NCBI GenBank assembly: GCA_038049695.1
Contig: CP142452.1
Location: forward strand, 68,143,501-68,207,500
From: Cinnamomum chago
Lineage: Eukaryota > Streptophyta > Magnoliopsida > Laurales > Lauraceae
DNA: 64,000 nt
Direction of reading: 5' to 3'
The notes below the pieces were generated by a model that was given only the letters and a program-made list of their open reading frames with translations, ran no database searches and was not told where the DNA came from. Within the stretch, counting starts at the first letter, position 1. The number at the start of each line of letters is the position of its first letter. Shown here piece by piece: positions 49,901 to 61,900 of this stretch. The position numbers and the translations under genes are program-made.

Positions 49901-52900
49901 ATTTCATCTTGACCATTGGATGTTCCCACAGTCCTACTACCACGTACTCAAGACACCGAGGTGTTGACCTACAGTTGGCCTCACCCATTGGTGACTCAAA
50001 GCAAATGAATAGACAGAAACTTGAGTTCATCAATGTCTCAGGATTGAGAGCCTATTGCTAGGGAATTATGAGAGCAGACCTTAAAATCGAGACAATATTC
50101 CATAAGGTACTTCTCATGGTCCTTCAATACATCTAATGTACCAGCACTGTGATCCAGAATCTTACATTCTGATGATCGAGGCAAATCACACTATCTCATA
50201 GTGATCAAAGTGCTGCAACCTTATCAGATGAGATGCCCAACCTTATCAGATGAGATGCGAAGATATTTAAGTATAAGATTTGTGACACATGTCTCCCGTA
50301 TGTGGATCTCATCCATATACATATATCACATCTAATATACTAATAGGACCCGATTCATCTCATGAACCATCATGTCATATGTATTGGTCACGTGCATTAA
50401 GTAATAAAACATCACTCATCACATGAAAGGAAAGCATGATTTTATTGATAAATAAAGAAATTAATCAATTTATTACATCATCTGATGGATTGAGTCCATA
50501 CAATTTAACAAATAGTGCCTCTGATGGCTTAGAGCTATCCACGACATGAAATTCTACATCATGTGTGGACTATGTCATTTGCAGCTGACTAAGCTTCTCA
50601 CAGTAAAATGCAACCACTCTTCCCTCATGACTCGGTACAATCCCGATGCCCACATAACGCATCACAATTAACTTGGAATCCCTCAAAATCTGGCAATGTG
50701 AGAATAGGGGTTTCAATCAACTTCTTAACTACATCAAAGCTTCTCTAATAAACAACAACAAAGCTGAAATGATAGCAATGTTCGATGGTTGCCTGAACTT
50801 CTTGAGATGGGAGTCATTGACATGCAATAGAAGAGGGAAATCTTAGTGAGCAATTGACAAGAGCCCATAGCAGAGTGAAGCTGCTCATAATTTCAACCAT
50901 GAGGTTCTGGGTTCAAAAAAAGAAAAAATTACTGTACAATTCAATGGGCCTATCTTAGTGCTGATTTTTCATGGGAGTTTGCCAATATAATTGAGGAGAT
51001 TTGGGATATTGCATCTTGTGGTCAATTTTCCTTTCATCATATTATCATTTGGCCAATCAAATGGGCCCATGGTATGGTGTGTGGGTTTTTCCCCTTTTTT
51101 CTTAATGGTGAACAAATTTTATTGCTAAAACCACAACTGTAAAAAAACATGGGAGAAATCAAAGATGTGGTTTCCTCTTGTCGTTGTTCTAGTTTTTAAT
51201 GAAATTTATGTTAAATCTCCAAAAAGAAAAATAAGAAACCAAAAGACCATGAAGAGAATTATTATAATTGTCTGTATCTAGCATACATATAGAAAGAAAA
51301 GAAAATTGCATAAAACCATCCAGATATAGAGAATTATATTAAAAAATTATTCCACAAGCTGAGTACTGAATGGATTAAGCATAACTTCACGTTGCCATCT
51401 TAAGACGTAGAATATTCATCTGCCCATATGACAAAGCATAACCCTAAGTAATATAAATCCAATTGAAAGATTCAAAAATAAAAACAGGAATGCTGTCATG
51501 GTGTAACAGGCAGTGGAACCACAATAAAGTCCAATAAAATAAAGTAAAACTCATCTTTCAAGTTCTGGATATGGATTCAAAGCTTGCCTTGACGCCTTCA
51601 ACTTGGAGAATTGTTGCTTTAATCGGAGCTAAAACATGCAATGGAACAGCAGCATCCACCAATTCCATGACACTAAAAGCCAAATCACAGGAAATGTTAA
51701 ATGAAAGAAAACAATCAGTTTCAAATTAAACTCTTTCTCGACTTTGAATTTGCCATACCAATATTAAGAACATGTATGAAAATATAAATGATCCAAAGAT
51801 TACAAATCTCATTAATTAAGGCCCTCCAATGATGACAAAGCCTTTATTTTTCATAGGAAATTCGGTAATTCAGTTCTATACAGAAGAAACTGATACAAAC
51901 AACCGCCAAAGTAATCCTCATTGCAACTTGTATTACCTTGCTTCCATAAAACCATTGCAAACAACATAGAAACATCCAAACTTTAGCAAGATTAAGGTAT
52001 TCCAATGATGACAAAGCCTTTGTTTTTAATAGGGAATTCTAGAATTCATTTTGATGCAAAAGAAATTGACACAATCAACCTCCAAAATAATCCCCATTAA
52101 AATTTCTATTACCTTGTAAATATAAATTCAAGTGTAAGTACTTTGATGACCTGGGCCCACTATCCACTTGATATTGTCCGCTTTGACTGAAGTCTCACGG
52201 CTTTAAAATGCGTCATGTGGGGTTAAGGTCAGGCCACACATATATGCCCAGGGTCAAGACTTAGAATGTTTCCGACATGGGACTAAGTATAATCCAAAAC
52301 CCCCCAGGAGACAAGCAAGCAAACAAGACAAGCAAGCCAAGGCAAGTAGGATCTCACACTCTCCCTCACCAGAAACCGAGTTGTCTTCAGCTTTGACACC
52401 ATTATGTGACGACTCAGACTCATTATCCACATGATATCCGCTTTGACCGAAGTCTCACGGCTTTAAAATGCGTCATGTGGGGTTACAGTCGGGGCGCACA
52501 TATATGCCCAGGGTAAGGACTTCAATGTTTTCGAAATAGGATTTAATGTAGTCCAAAATTCCAAATCCCCTTAGGGAACAAGAAAGCAAACGATTAAATT
52601 TAGTGTCGCTCTCTTCCACAGCGGCTGCTACGGTCCGCTATCGAGTGTGACTGATAGCTACTTTCCAAAGATTTTTTAAATACATAGTAAGCCTTATTTC
52701 TTTCCTTTTCTCTCCAAACAACATTTTTACGCAACTCTTCTACCCTTGTATACTTCAAAGAAGACCAGAATACATAGGATCTCACTGAATTGAAGTTATT
52801 GAACTCCTAAGTCCTAACTCTTAAGTCTGGAGTCTTGACTTCAAGCTCGGTACATTGTTTATTTTTATGGTGTTTCTTCATGACATGGTTTTTCTTAATA

Positions 52901-55900
52901 AACCTTTCATTAGTTTCTAAGTTATCGTAACTAAACAACATGAATACAAGTGAGGACCTCATGCAATGAGGGGGCCGCTACACCCCCGTATCTTAGTTAC
53001 TTTTGTAAGAAAAACACATATTCTATCATTTTCCAATATTTTGGATTTTCTGGAAATTTCTCAAAAAAATTTTTATGACTTTTTCAAATCCAACCGCTAT
53101 GCTGCTAAGTAGCACCATGATAAGTCCTTAAAATTGTGCGTTTTTCATCATTAATTTCTAGATAATTAAGGACTTAATCATCCAATCATGCTTTATTTCA
53201 TTGGAAAATCATGATTTTGTGCTTCCAAGTCAAAATTCTTTGAAAAACCACATTTACATAAAATCATTAAAATTTCTATCTTTAGCATGAAAGGTCGCAA
53301 GTCTCTCATAACTTTTGATCCACACATGAAATGAAAAAATTGCTTTTCACCATTGATTTAATTAAAGAAAAATAGATAAAATGGTGACATGACATCTATT
53401 GCATTCATTTAGTGTGAATTAGAACCACATTTTGCATTGTCCAATTCCTACATGAAATGATAATTTCCTTAGTTATTGTTTTATTTTTGTAGGGATTTCC
53501 AGAAATTGGGGACCCACCACCTTGGGTGTGAATCCCAAGGTGGAGGGACAGCCATGGTGGACCCCATACATGTTGCAAATTTTCAGAATTTCCACTCTTG
53601 TTTGAAAACTCCTTGAAATTTAAAATTTAAATCAAAGGCCAAGAAAGGAAGGAGATCAAGAGACTTGATGGCCAAGACTTCAAAAGAAGGAACGAGGGAG
53701 AAAGTTTCTTGCACAACTATTCCTATTTTTCTCAGGGGCAGCTAACTTAAAACAGTCATAACTTTCAAATCACGTGTCGGATCGAAGCAATCTACCCACC
53801 GTTGGAAAGCTCTTTTCGAATAGATATCCACAGATCCCAAGATTGCGTAGATTGAAGATGTATCGAGGGAGATATGACCTCGGGAAGTTGACTGCTGCAA
53901 TTTTAGGCGGGACAACACTAAAATTTGCAAGAAATCCTAATTCCATGTGGGCCCCACATGTGCTCTGTAATACCTGGGCCAGATTAGGCCCAGATTTGTC
54001 TGACCCATAAGTTACTGGGTTGGGTTGGGTTGTCTTAACCTGTTCCTAAACCATTTTGGCCCATAGGTGTTGTTAATTGTTAGAACGGTATTCCTGAAGG
54101 AGAGGAATAGCTATCTCTGAACTGGGGGGGGGGGGTGGGTTCCAACGAATCAAATTTGGGGTTATTCCCATATGGCCTCTTCTTCTCTCTTATTAGTTCC
54201 CATATTGATCTCCATGGTTTGTATCTGGTTTCCAAAGAAGAAGGTAGCAGGGTGGAGAAAGAGAGATCTCCTCTGAAGATCAACAGAGATCAACCAGACT
54301 TGTGGGAAGGAGGAAGAAGCCGGAAGGCCTAGTGGATGCAGCACTCGAGATCCCACATCAATCGTGCCACGATCTGCTACACTAGGAGGTGAGTGATCTT
54401 TCCAAGTACATAGATCTGTAGATTCTTGGGTATACTGTGTTTATATGATTCCTGAATATAACCCAACAGGGGGAAACCAGGATCAAAACTTGATTACTGA
54501 CATATCTTGGAAATTCCTTTGGGGTTAGCCCAAGGTCTGTAATCCCTCAATTTAATCAGTAATAGATTATGGATGTCTGTTTAATGCTGGATGTGAGGTG
54601 TAAGGGTATACAGGTATTGATTTGATAAGGAAGAAGAGAATGGATGAGAAACGCAAGCCAGAGGCTTGGTTTCCAGCCCCATCGACAAATACAAGATCTG
54701 TCGATGTGGGTACTGTGATCAGGGGGCCCACCCATTCAAGCATCACACCCAGGGATCTAATAGTAGACCCCTGGGCGACCATTGCCTAGATGGACCCTTG
54801 TGGAGATGGGTCCCACTTGGGCCACAATTGTTTCCAAAGAATGGCATAACATCCAGTCTGGGCGTTGGACGTCTGTAGGCAGAACTGGTAGTGGGACCAT
54901 GGGGCCCACTATATCATCCATCTGACCCAGGGATCTGGTAGGGGACCCCTGGGCGACCATTGCCTAGATGGACCCATCCAGGATGGGTCCCATCTGACCA
55001 CACATCTTCTTCCCAAAGTCTCTGCAGCGTCACTGTTGGGGAATTTCTGGGTTTTTCCATGACTGGATTGTGGGGCCCACTGGCCCACCTGATCAAGGAT
55101 CAGGACTGACCAAATTGAAGGTCTCACTTGGGCGACCAAGGTGGGCCAGGTCCTAGGGGAGTTGAACCATTCAAGGGCCCACCATCTGATCAGCCCCTTT
55201 TCCCTGTTATATGAACTATATATGACTGTTAAATTACTGTAACAAGTTCTGAGAGTCTTGGTACAATTGTAGGGTGATATGTAGAGAGGAGGAACTTATC
55301 CTGGGTGGAGCCCAGCTTTGGGAAACAATGTATGAAGCATAGAATTCATAGGAAATAAGGGAAACAGTGCCAAGCCAAACAAGATTCTAATTAAGAATGA
55401 TTAGGAGATACCAGACCCACCAGTGGATTGGATGGAAGATCAGGACCAGTCAATTTGTTGATCCTTAGTGGATGATCAGGATGGTCCTGTACCCTTGATG
55501 AGTGGATCACTAGGGGCCCACTGGTCAATGTTTCCTTAAGCCTTGGGCGTGAGATCCATTATAGTCAAGTAACAACAGTAACCTGGTGGCAGTCACTGGG
55601 AGTAGGTACTGTTACTATTGATTATATATATATATATATCAAGTCCTTCTCAGCCATTGATTACACTAGAAGTGGTAAACAAACTGTTCATAGCAGTGGT
55701 GTATTTTAGAGTGGCTTGAATAACTATATATTTTAAGATTTATATCCACATAAATATTTGATATTATTGACATGATGTTGGTAATTCAGAATCATATGGT
55801 TGATCTTAGATTGAGTCTCCAAGCCATTGGGAAAACCTTAAAATAAATAATGATTCACATATATGAGGAGACAGGTACTAGAACACAGAATACATGATAT

Positions 55901-58900
55901 AAGAATAGTACTACAACAATGGGTACCAGATGTTGAATCTAAGTGGGGCATGTATATGTCTAAACCCAATCATGTGGAACTAGTCTTATATTAATATAAT
56001 TGGTGTGTAATTCCTTGATGATGTTACTGAGTGCATAATAAATATACACTAATTAATGAATCTTGCATCTGAGAATGTTAGTTATGGATTTATATGAAAC
56101 AGTGACACCTTATTGAAATAACAAAAAGGAGCCTTACTCCTGAGTTTTATTGAATTGAACATTGAACCCTGGCGGGTTAGGAGGAATAAGGTTGGACTGG
56201 GACTGAAATACCATTTGCGCAATGGACTCCATTACTGGGAGTTTTTGAATGTATTATATAAGAACTTCCTCCCCGGAAGGGACTGAAGTACTGAAACTCT
56301 GTGGTTAGAGTTCGATTATAAGAACCCAGAATTTGGGAATCACAGAACCTATCAAAGTTACAGACTGATTCTGTACCCTCATTAATTAACCAAAAAGGAC
56401 CATTTATGAAATCCATTATTATATTGTGAATGCTTCCGCACTTTTGTCAATTCATTATTTTATAAATGAACTGTGTATGAGGTAATATTACTCACCAGAC
56501 TTCTAATAAGTGGTTTGCCCCACTTCAGGTATGCATCATTTGGGGGAGCTTGGCAACGGGGAAAATCAGTCATTGGACTTCAATATGCGTGGCTGATAAG
56601 AGAGCGTCACAATGGAACTGAAATAGATACTAGCATTACTTCTTTAAATAAATGTTGATTTAGGAATTGACTGGCAGACTTATTGATGTTTCTTTTCTAA
56701 TTAATTTGATTCCTCAAATAAATAATTTCTTGCTCAGCTCCTTGTCTTAATTTGATTTATGAGGTAACATGGATTCCTTATAGTAAGGCCCTGGATCCTG
56801 ATGAGCTCCGGGATTCGGGGTGTTACATGCTCTAAAGATGTGCAACGAATTTGAAATTAAGATTTTGGAAAATTTTCAAATCCAAGGAGGCCCAAGTGAA
56901 GAAAGTTGCAAGATATGAAGAATTCCAAGTTTAGAAGTCTCTTTCTTTTCTTTTTCTTTTTTTGGTGAAGTAGAAGTCTCTTAGTGGCAAGTAACTCTAG
57001 TTGGAAACTAATCCAAAGGGCCCAACATGGAATATCTTGGAAGCCAAGGAATCTAGATTAGCAACAAAATCAAAATTCAAATCGTTGCTAAGGAAGATAG
57101 AGATCAACTCAAATTGGGAAACAAGAATCCAAGAAGGGGAGGAAATCATGGCAAGAGTGGCCAAGCCACATTATAAATAGAGAAGATCCCCCTCCGGACA
57201 TTCATCCCTAGAGCACTTTACAAGAAGTCCAACCAGCCCCTCTCCTTTCTTCTTCTTCCCCAACTTCTTCTTTCCCCATTCTTTTTATTCTTTTTATGGT
57301 ATGACGCGGGCCATGTCCGGGTAATTGTTTTGCTGAAGGAGAGTTTGTAAAGATGATGTTCTTAATGATAAATCAAGTTGTTCTCTTTGCAATAGGCAGC
57401 TTTAGAGCTACGGAAGAAGCTAAGTGAATTCCTCTTTAATTATGAAGTAGTTCTTTCTTGTTTCCATATTATTTGTGCTTATTGTTTTAATAGACTTGTC
57501 TTCGTACCCTAGGTGAGCTTCGGTTCTTAATTTCTTAAAATAAAAAGGGCTTTTAACTATTTATTATTAGATTTGATAGGCCATGCTTAGGATCTAAGTC
57601 TTTTGATGGTTTATGCTTATCTTTGATAAGTAGTGCTTGAGATGTTTTTATGCTTTTTGAAGTGAAGGAAGACATAGGTTTTTGAATTTTATGGAAAAAA
57701 AGGATTTTAAAAGAAAAATCTCCCAAATCAAAACATTGATCTGTATTTGATTTGAGTATTGATTGGGACAAGTTAGGATTATTTTATAAATAAATTGGTT
57801 AAAACCTGGTGGATTCTGGATGCTCTAATCGCTTTTCTTATTTGTTATTTCTCACCTTTTAATTAGTTGTTTGATTTTATTCTTAGATCCATTCAAAAAT
57901 TTAATTGAATGTTAGTTTAGTAATTAGATCTCATATTTGAGAGTTCTCTTATTTGGTTCCTTACGGGTTCGACTCGTACTTGCCACTGTCTCTTCTATAG
58001 ACAGTTGTGCACTTGCGGTATAAGTATTGTAAATCTACATCACACCGCTACATAGCGTTTCAACGACAGGCCACTGCGCCCGCCACTACCGCTATTTTCA
58101 TCATTGGTTAACACAACTCAACACTACCTCTATGACGAACTGATGTTCAATCAACGTCATGGAAAAAGAGACGACAAAGGACCTATGGGAGAAGCTCTTG
58201 AAGCTTTACATGGGTAAGAATCTAACCAATAAGTTTCATTTTAAGAAGCAATTATATGGGTTGAAGATGGAGGAAGAATATGATGTGTTGGAACACAAGA
58301 ACACTTTCAACGGGATTTTCAATGACTTGTTGAGGCTCGATGTTAAATTCGGTGATGAAGACAAGTCCTTGTTGTCCTTGAATTTGCTTCCCGACTCATA
58401 TGACGATTTTTTGACTACCCTACTATATGGAAAAGAGACTCAAATTTGAGGAAGTTATGCAGGATATCATCTCAAATGCTACAAGAAGGAAGCCTACTAA
58501 AGACGATTCACATGCAAAGGGGCTCCTAGCAAAGGAAGGCTCTCATAATCGTGGTGGGTCTAAGGAAACAGGTAGATCAAGAAGAAACAACTCTTAAATC
58601 AAAAAGAAAGATTCAAAATGCTTTCATTGCGGAAAGTAAGGACACTGGAAGAGAGATTGTTGGAAGTACAAGGCGAATAAAGATAGGAAGACGAGTAAAG
58701 CTGGGAACAAAGCTGAAAACAGTGACCCCGCCAGCGTTGATTCAGAAAGAGAAGGGAATCTCATATCTGTCTCACAAGGTAACCACTAATCTAATGTGTG
58801 GATTTTATATTCAAGTTGATCTTATCATATGTGTCCTAATCGTGATTGGTTTGGTACCCATGAATCATGTAACGGTTCTAATGGGAAATGATGCACCATG

Positions 58901-61900
58901 TAAGATCATTGGAATAGGCACCATTAAGATTAAAATGGCAGATGGAGTTGTGAGAACCTTGGGTTGTGTGAGAAATGTGCCAGCACTCAAAAAGAATTTA
59001 ATCTCTTTAGGCACAATAGAATTTTAAAAAATGCTCATTTATTGCAAAGGATGGTGCACTTAAAATGACTAAAGGAGTTTTGGTACTAATGAAGGGTACC
59101 AGAGTGGGTAACAACCTTTACAAACTCATGGCAGAGACAATTTTAGGTGGAGTGGCAATGTCCACGAAAGACAAAACCAACAAAGATGAGTCTCAATTGT
59201 GGCATCTGCGTCTAGGGCATATGAGTGAAAAGGGCACGTTAAAACTTCACAAGAGACAGTTGTTAAATGAGGTGAAAACATGCAAGCTGGATTTTTTAAA
59301 ATACTGCGTTTTTGGCAAACTAAAAAAAGGTGTCTTTTAAAATTGCAAAAATTAATTGTAGAAGTGAAGGTATTTCAGATTATGTTCACTTATATGTATG
59401 GGGACAAGCCCCGGTTAAGTCAAAAGGTGGAGCATATTACTTAGTGACTTTCAATGATGACTTTTCAAAAAAGGTTTGGATTTACTTCATGAAAGAAAAA
59501 TCTGACGTCTTCACTAAGTTCAGAGAGTGGAAGGTAGTAATTGAAAACTAAATAGAAAGAAAAGTCAAACACCCAAGAACAAATAATGGAGGTGAATATA
59601 GAAATGGCAGATTTCTACAATTTTGCAAGGATGAAGGCATGAAAAGGCATTTCACTGTTCCCAGTGAAGAGCGATCCATGTCTATCCAAGTCACTCAAAT
59701 GCATATTTCTCGGGTTTAAAAAAGGTGTAAAGGGGTACAAGCTATGGGATCCAGAAAACTGGAAAAATATTTGTATCAAAGATGTAGTGTTAGATGAATT
59801 TTCTATGCTGAACAGGGAACATGATGGTGAAGTCAAAGGGCACAGTGCTGAGAAAGTAGTTACTGAAGTAGTTCCTCTTACAAAGAACACAACCAAGAAA
59901 CAAACACAAAGCCAATAAGAGGCAAGCACATCTGGAGGAGAGGAACAACATGAGGCTCAGCAGGAACCCACAAGTCTAGCACAAGGAAGAGCAAAGAGAA
60001 CCATCAGGCCACCTCAAAGGTTTGGATGGGATGAGGATGAAGTGCATTTTGCTCTCATCACTCGTAGTGATGGTTCAACCACATTTCAAGAAGCTATGAA
60101 AAACAGTGAAAGAGAAGGTTGGATGGGTGCTACAATGGATGAAATGGTATCTTACCAAAAGAACTCAGTTTGGGAATTAGTTTCAAAACCCAAAGACAGA
60201 AAAACAGTTGGCTACAAATGGGTGTTCAAAAAAACGGAAGTATTGCAAAAAAAAAAAAAGTTCAAGGCACATCTATTAGCAAAGGTTCAAGGCACGTCTA
60301 TTAGCAAAAGGTTACTCATAGAAAGAAGGGGTTTACTATGACAAGATATTCTCCCCAGTTGTGAAACTTACATCTATAGGGTGTTATTGCGATTGGTAGC
60401 ACAGTTCGACATGAAGTTTGAACAATTAGAAGTAAAGACAACCTTCCTTCATGGTGACTTGGAGGAAATAATCTAGATGGAACAACCTGAAGGATTTACA
60501 GAAGACAGAAAAGAAGACTGTGTGTGTGTACATTGAATTAATCACTGTATGGGCTGAAACAATCTCCAAGACAATAGTATAAGCACTTCAATTCCTACAT
60601 GTTGCAAATTTACTACAATCGATGTATGACTATCGTGTTTATTTTAAAGTACTAGATGATAATTCCCTTATTATTTTACTACTTCATGTGGATGATTTGC
60701 TCATTGCATGTAAGGACATGTCAAAAGTAGAAGAACTCAATCTCAATTAAGAAAGGAGTTTGACATGAAAGACCTTGGGGCAGCAACAAAAATGTTGGGC
60801 ATGAAAATTACAAGGGGCAAAAAGGCTGGAAGGTTGTGGTTATCACGGAAGTACATCTCAAAGGTACTTGAGAAGTTCAAAATGCAAAATGTCAAACATG
60901 TATCTACTCCACTTGCAAGTCACTTCAGCTTTTGTGCCAGACAATGTCCTACTACAGAAGAGGAAATTGACGAAGTGTCTAAAATATCGTATGCTAATGC
61001 GGTGGGATGTCTAATGTATGCCATGGTTTGTACAAGACAGGATATTGCTCAAGCAATTGGTGTAGTAAATACATGGTGAATCCATCGAAAGCGCATTGGA
61101 ATGCCGTAAAGTGGATTTTGAGATACTTGAAGGGCACCAAAGCCTTGGGAATAATTTTTGAAAGAAAACAGGGTCAGAAAGTGTAGTTGGATATGTAGAT
61201 TCTGATTTTGCAGGAAATCTAGACAAGAGAAGATCCACTATAGGCTATATTTATGTGCTTGCTAGCGGACCGATAAGCCAGAGATCGGTGCTTCAGTCTA
61301 CATCTGCACTTTCCACTACAGAGGATACATGGCAGTTACAAAGGCTTCTAAGGAAGCAATCTGATTGAGCTATTTGGTAAATGAAATGGGAATTAAGCAA
61401 GAATCAATCTCGCTACACTCTGACAGTCAGAGTACAATATGCTTGTCAAAGAATCAGGTAGATCATGCGAGGACAAAACACATACTGCAATATATCACAG
61501 AAGTTGAGATTGAGTTGCTACTGGTGAGATCTCCATTCAAAAGATTCTCACAGATGAGAATGCAACTAATATGCTTACCAAGCCAGTCGCTACAGAGAAG
61601 TTCAGGCATTGCCCGGACTTGCTCAATCTTTCCTCTAGTTAGAGATTGCAGGTGCACCTCATCTTCATTGACATGCAAATATGGTGAGAGGGTGTTCCCA
61701 CAAGGTGCATGCGTTATAAACACATAACAGCAATTCTTCAAAGGGTCGGACATTTTTCACCAAGGTGGAGATTGTTGAATTTGGCTCAAAAGGTCCTTAT
61801 TGAACCTTATTGGGTAGTTTTAATGGGGCCCACTTTGTTAGGGCAAGTCTCTTATATATTCTCTTAGGGTTATTCTTCTTTGTGAGAACAAGAAGGGGAC

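Larger units (their letters stand above)
43477..51587 (-). other. MTPC1-like intron (8.1 kb), GC-AG
   Basis: Contains a Mutator-like element (43,571-45,297), a repeat-rich block (46,200-47,240), a Gypsy pol fossil (47,280-48,730) and a solo LTR (48,797-50,510). The rest (45,300-46,200 and 50,516-51,587) is non-coding. A weak SINE-like head with TGAGGTTCTGGGTTCAAAAA lies near 50,903. Confidence 0.8.
53118..58042 (+). mobile_element. Outer solo LTR, about 2.06 kb without its own insertion
   Basis: Starts TGATAAGTCC and ends CTACATCA, so its tips TGAT...ATCA are complementary. The flanks CACCA (53,113-53,117) and CACCG (58,043-58,047) are a 5-bp target duplication with one mismatch. A TATA-like TTATAAATAG lies near 57,172. 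No internal retroelement region is present, so I read it as a solo LTR, probably Ty3/Gypsy. It is interrupted from 53,966 to 56,832 by a younger solo LTR plus duplicated target bases. Confidence 0.7.

Noticed and set aside
50870-50935. SINE near 50,900
   Set aside because: A box-B-like GGTTCTGGGTTCAAA is present, but box A is weak and the body and target duplication could not be delimited.
54080-55139. Cluster of short frames in the inner solo LTR
   Set aside because: They follow the tandem units and appear on both strands. LTRs of this family are non-coding.
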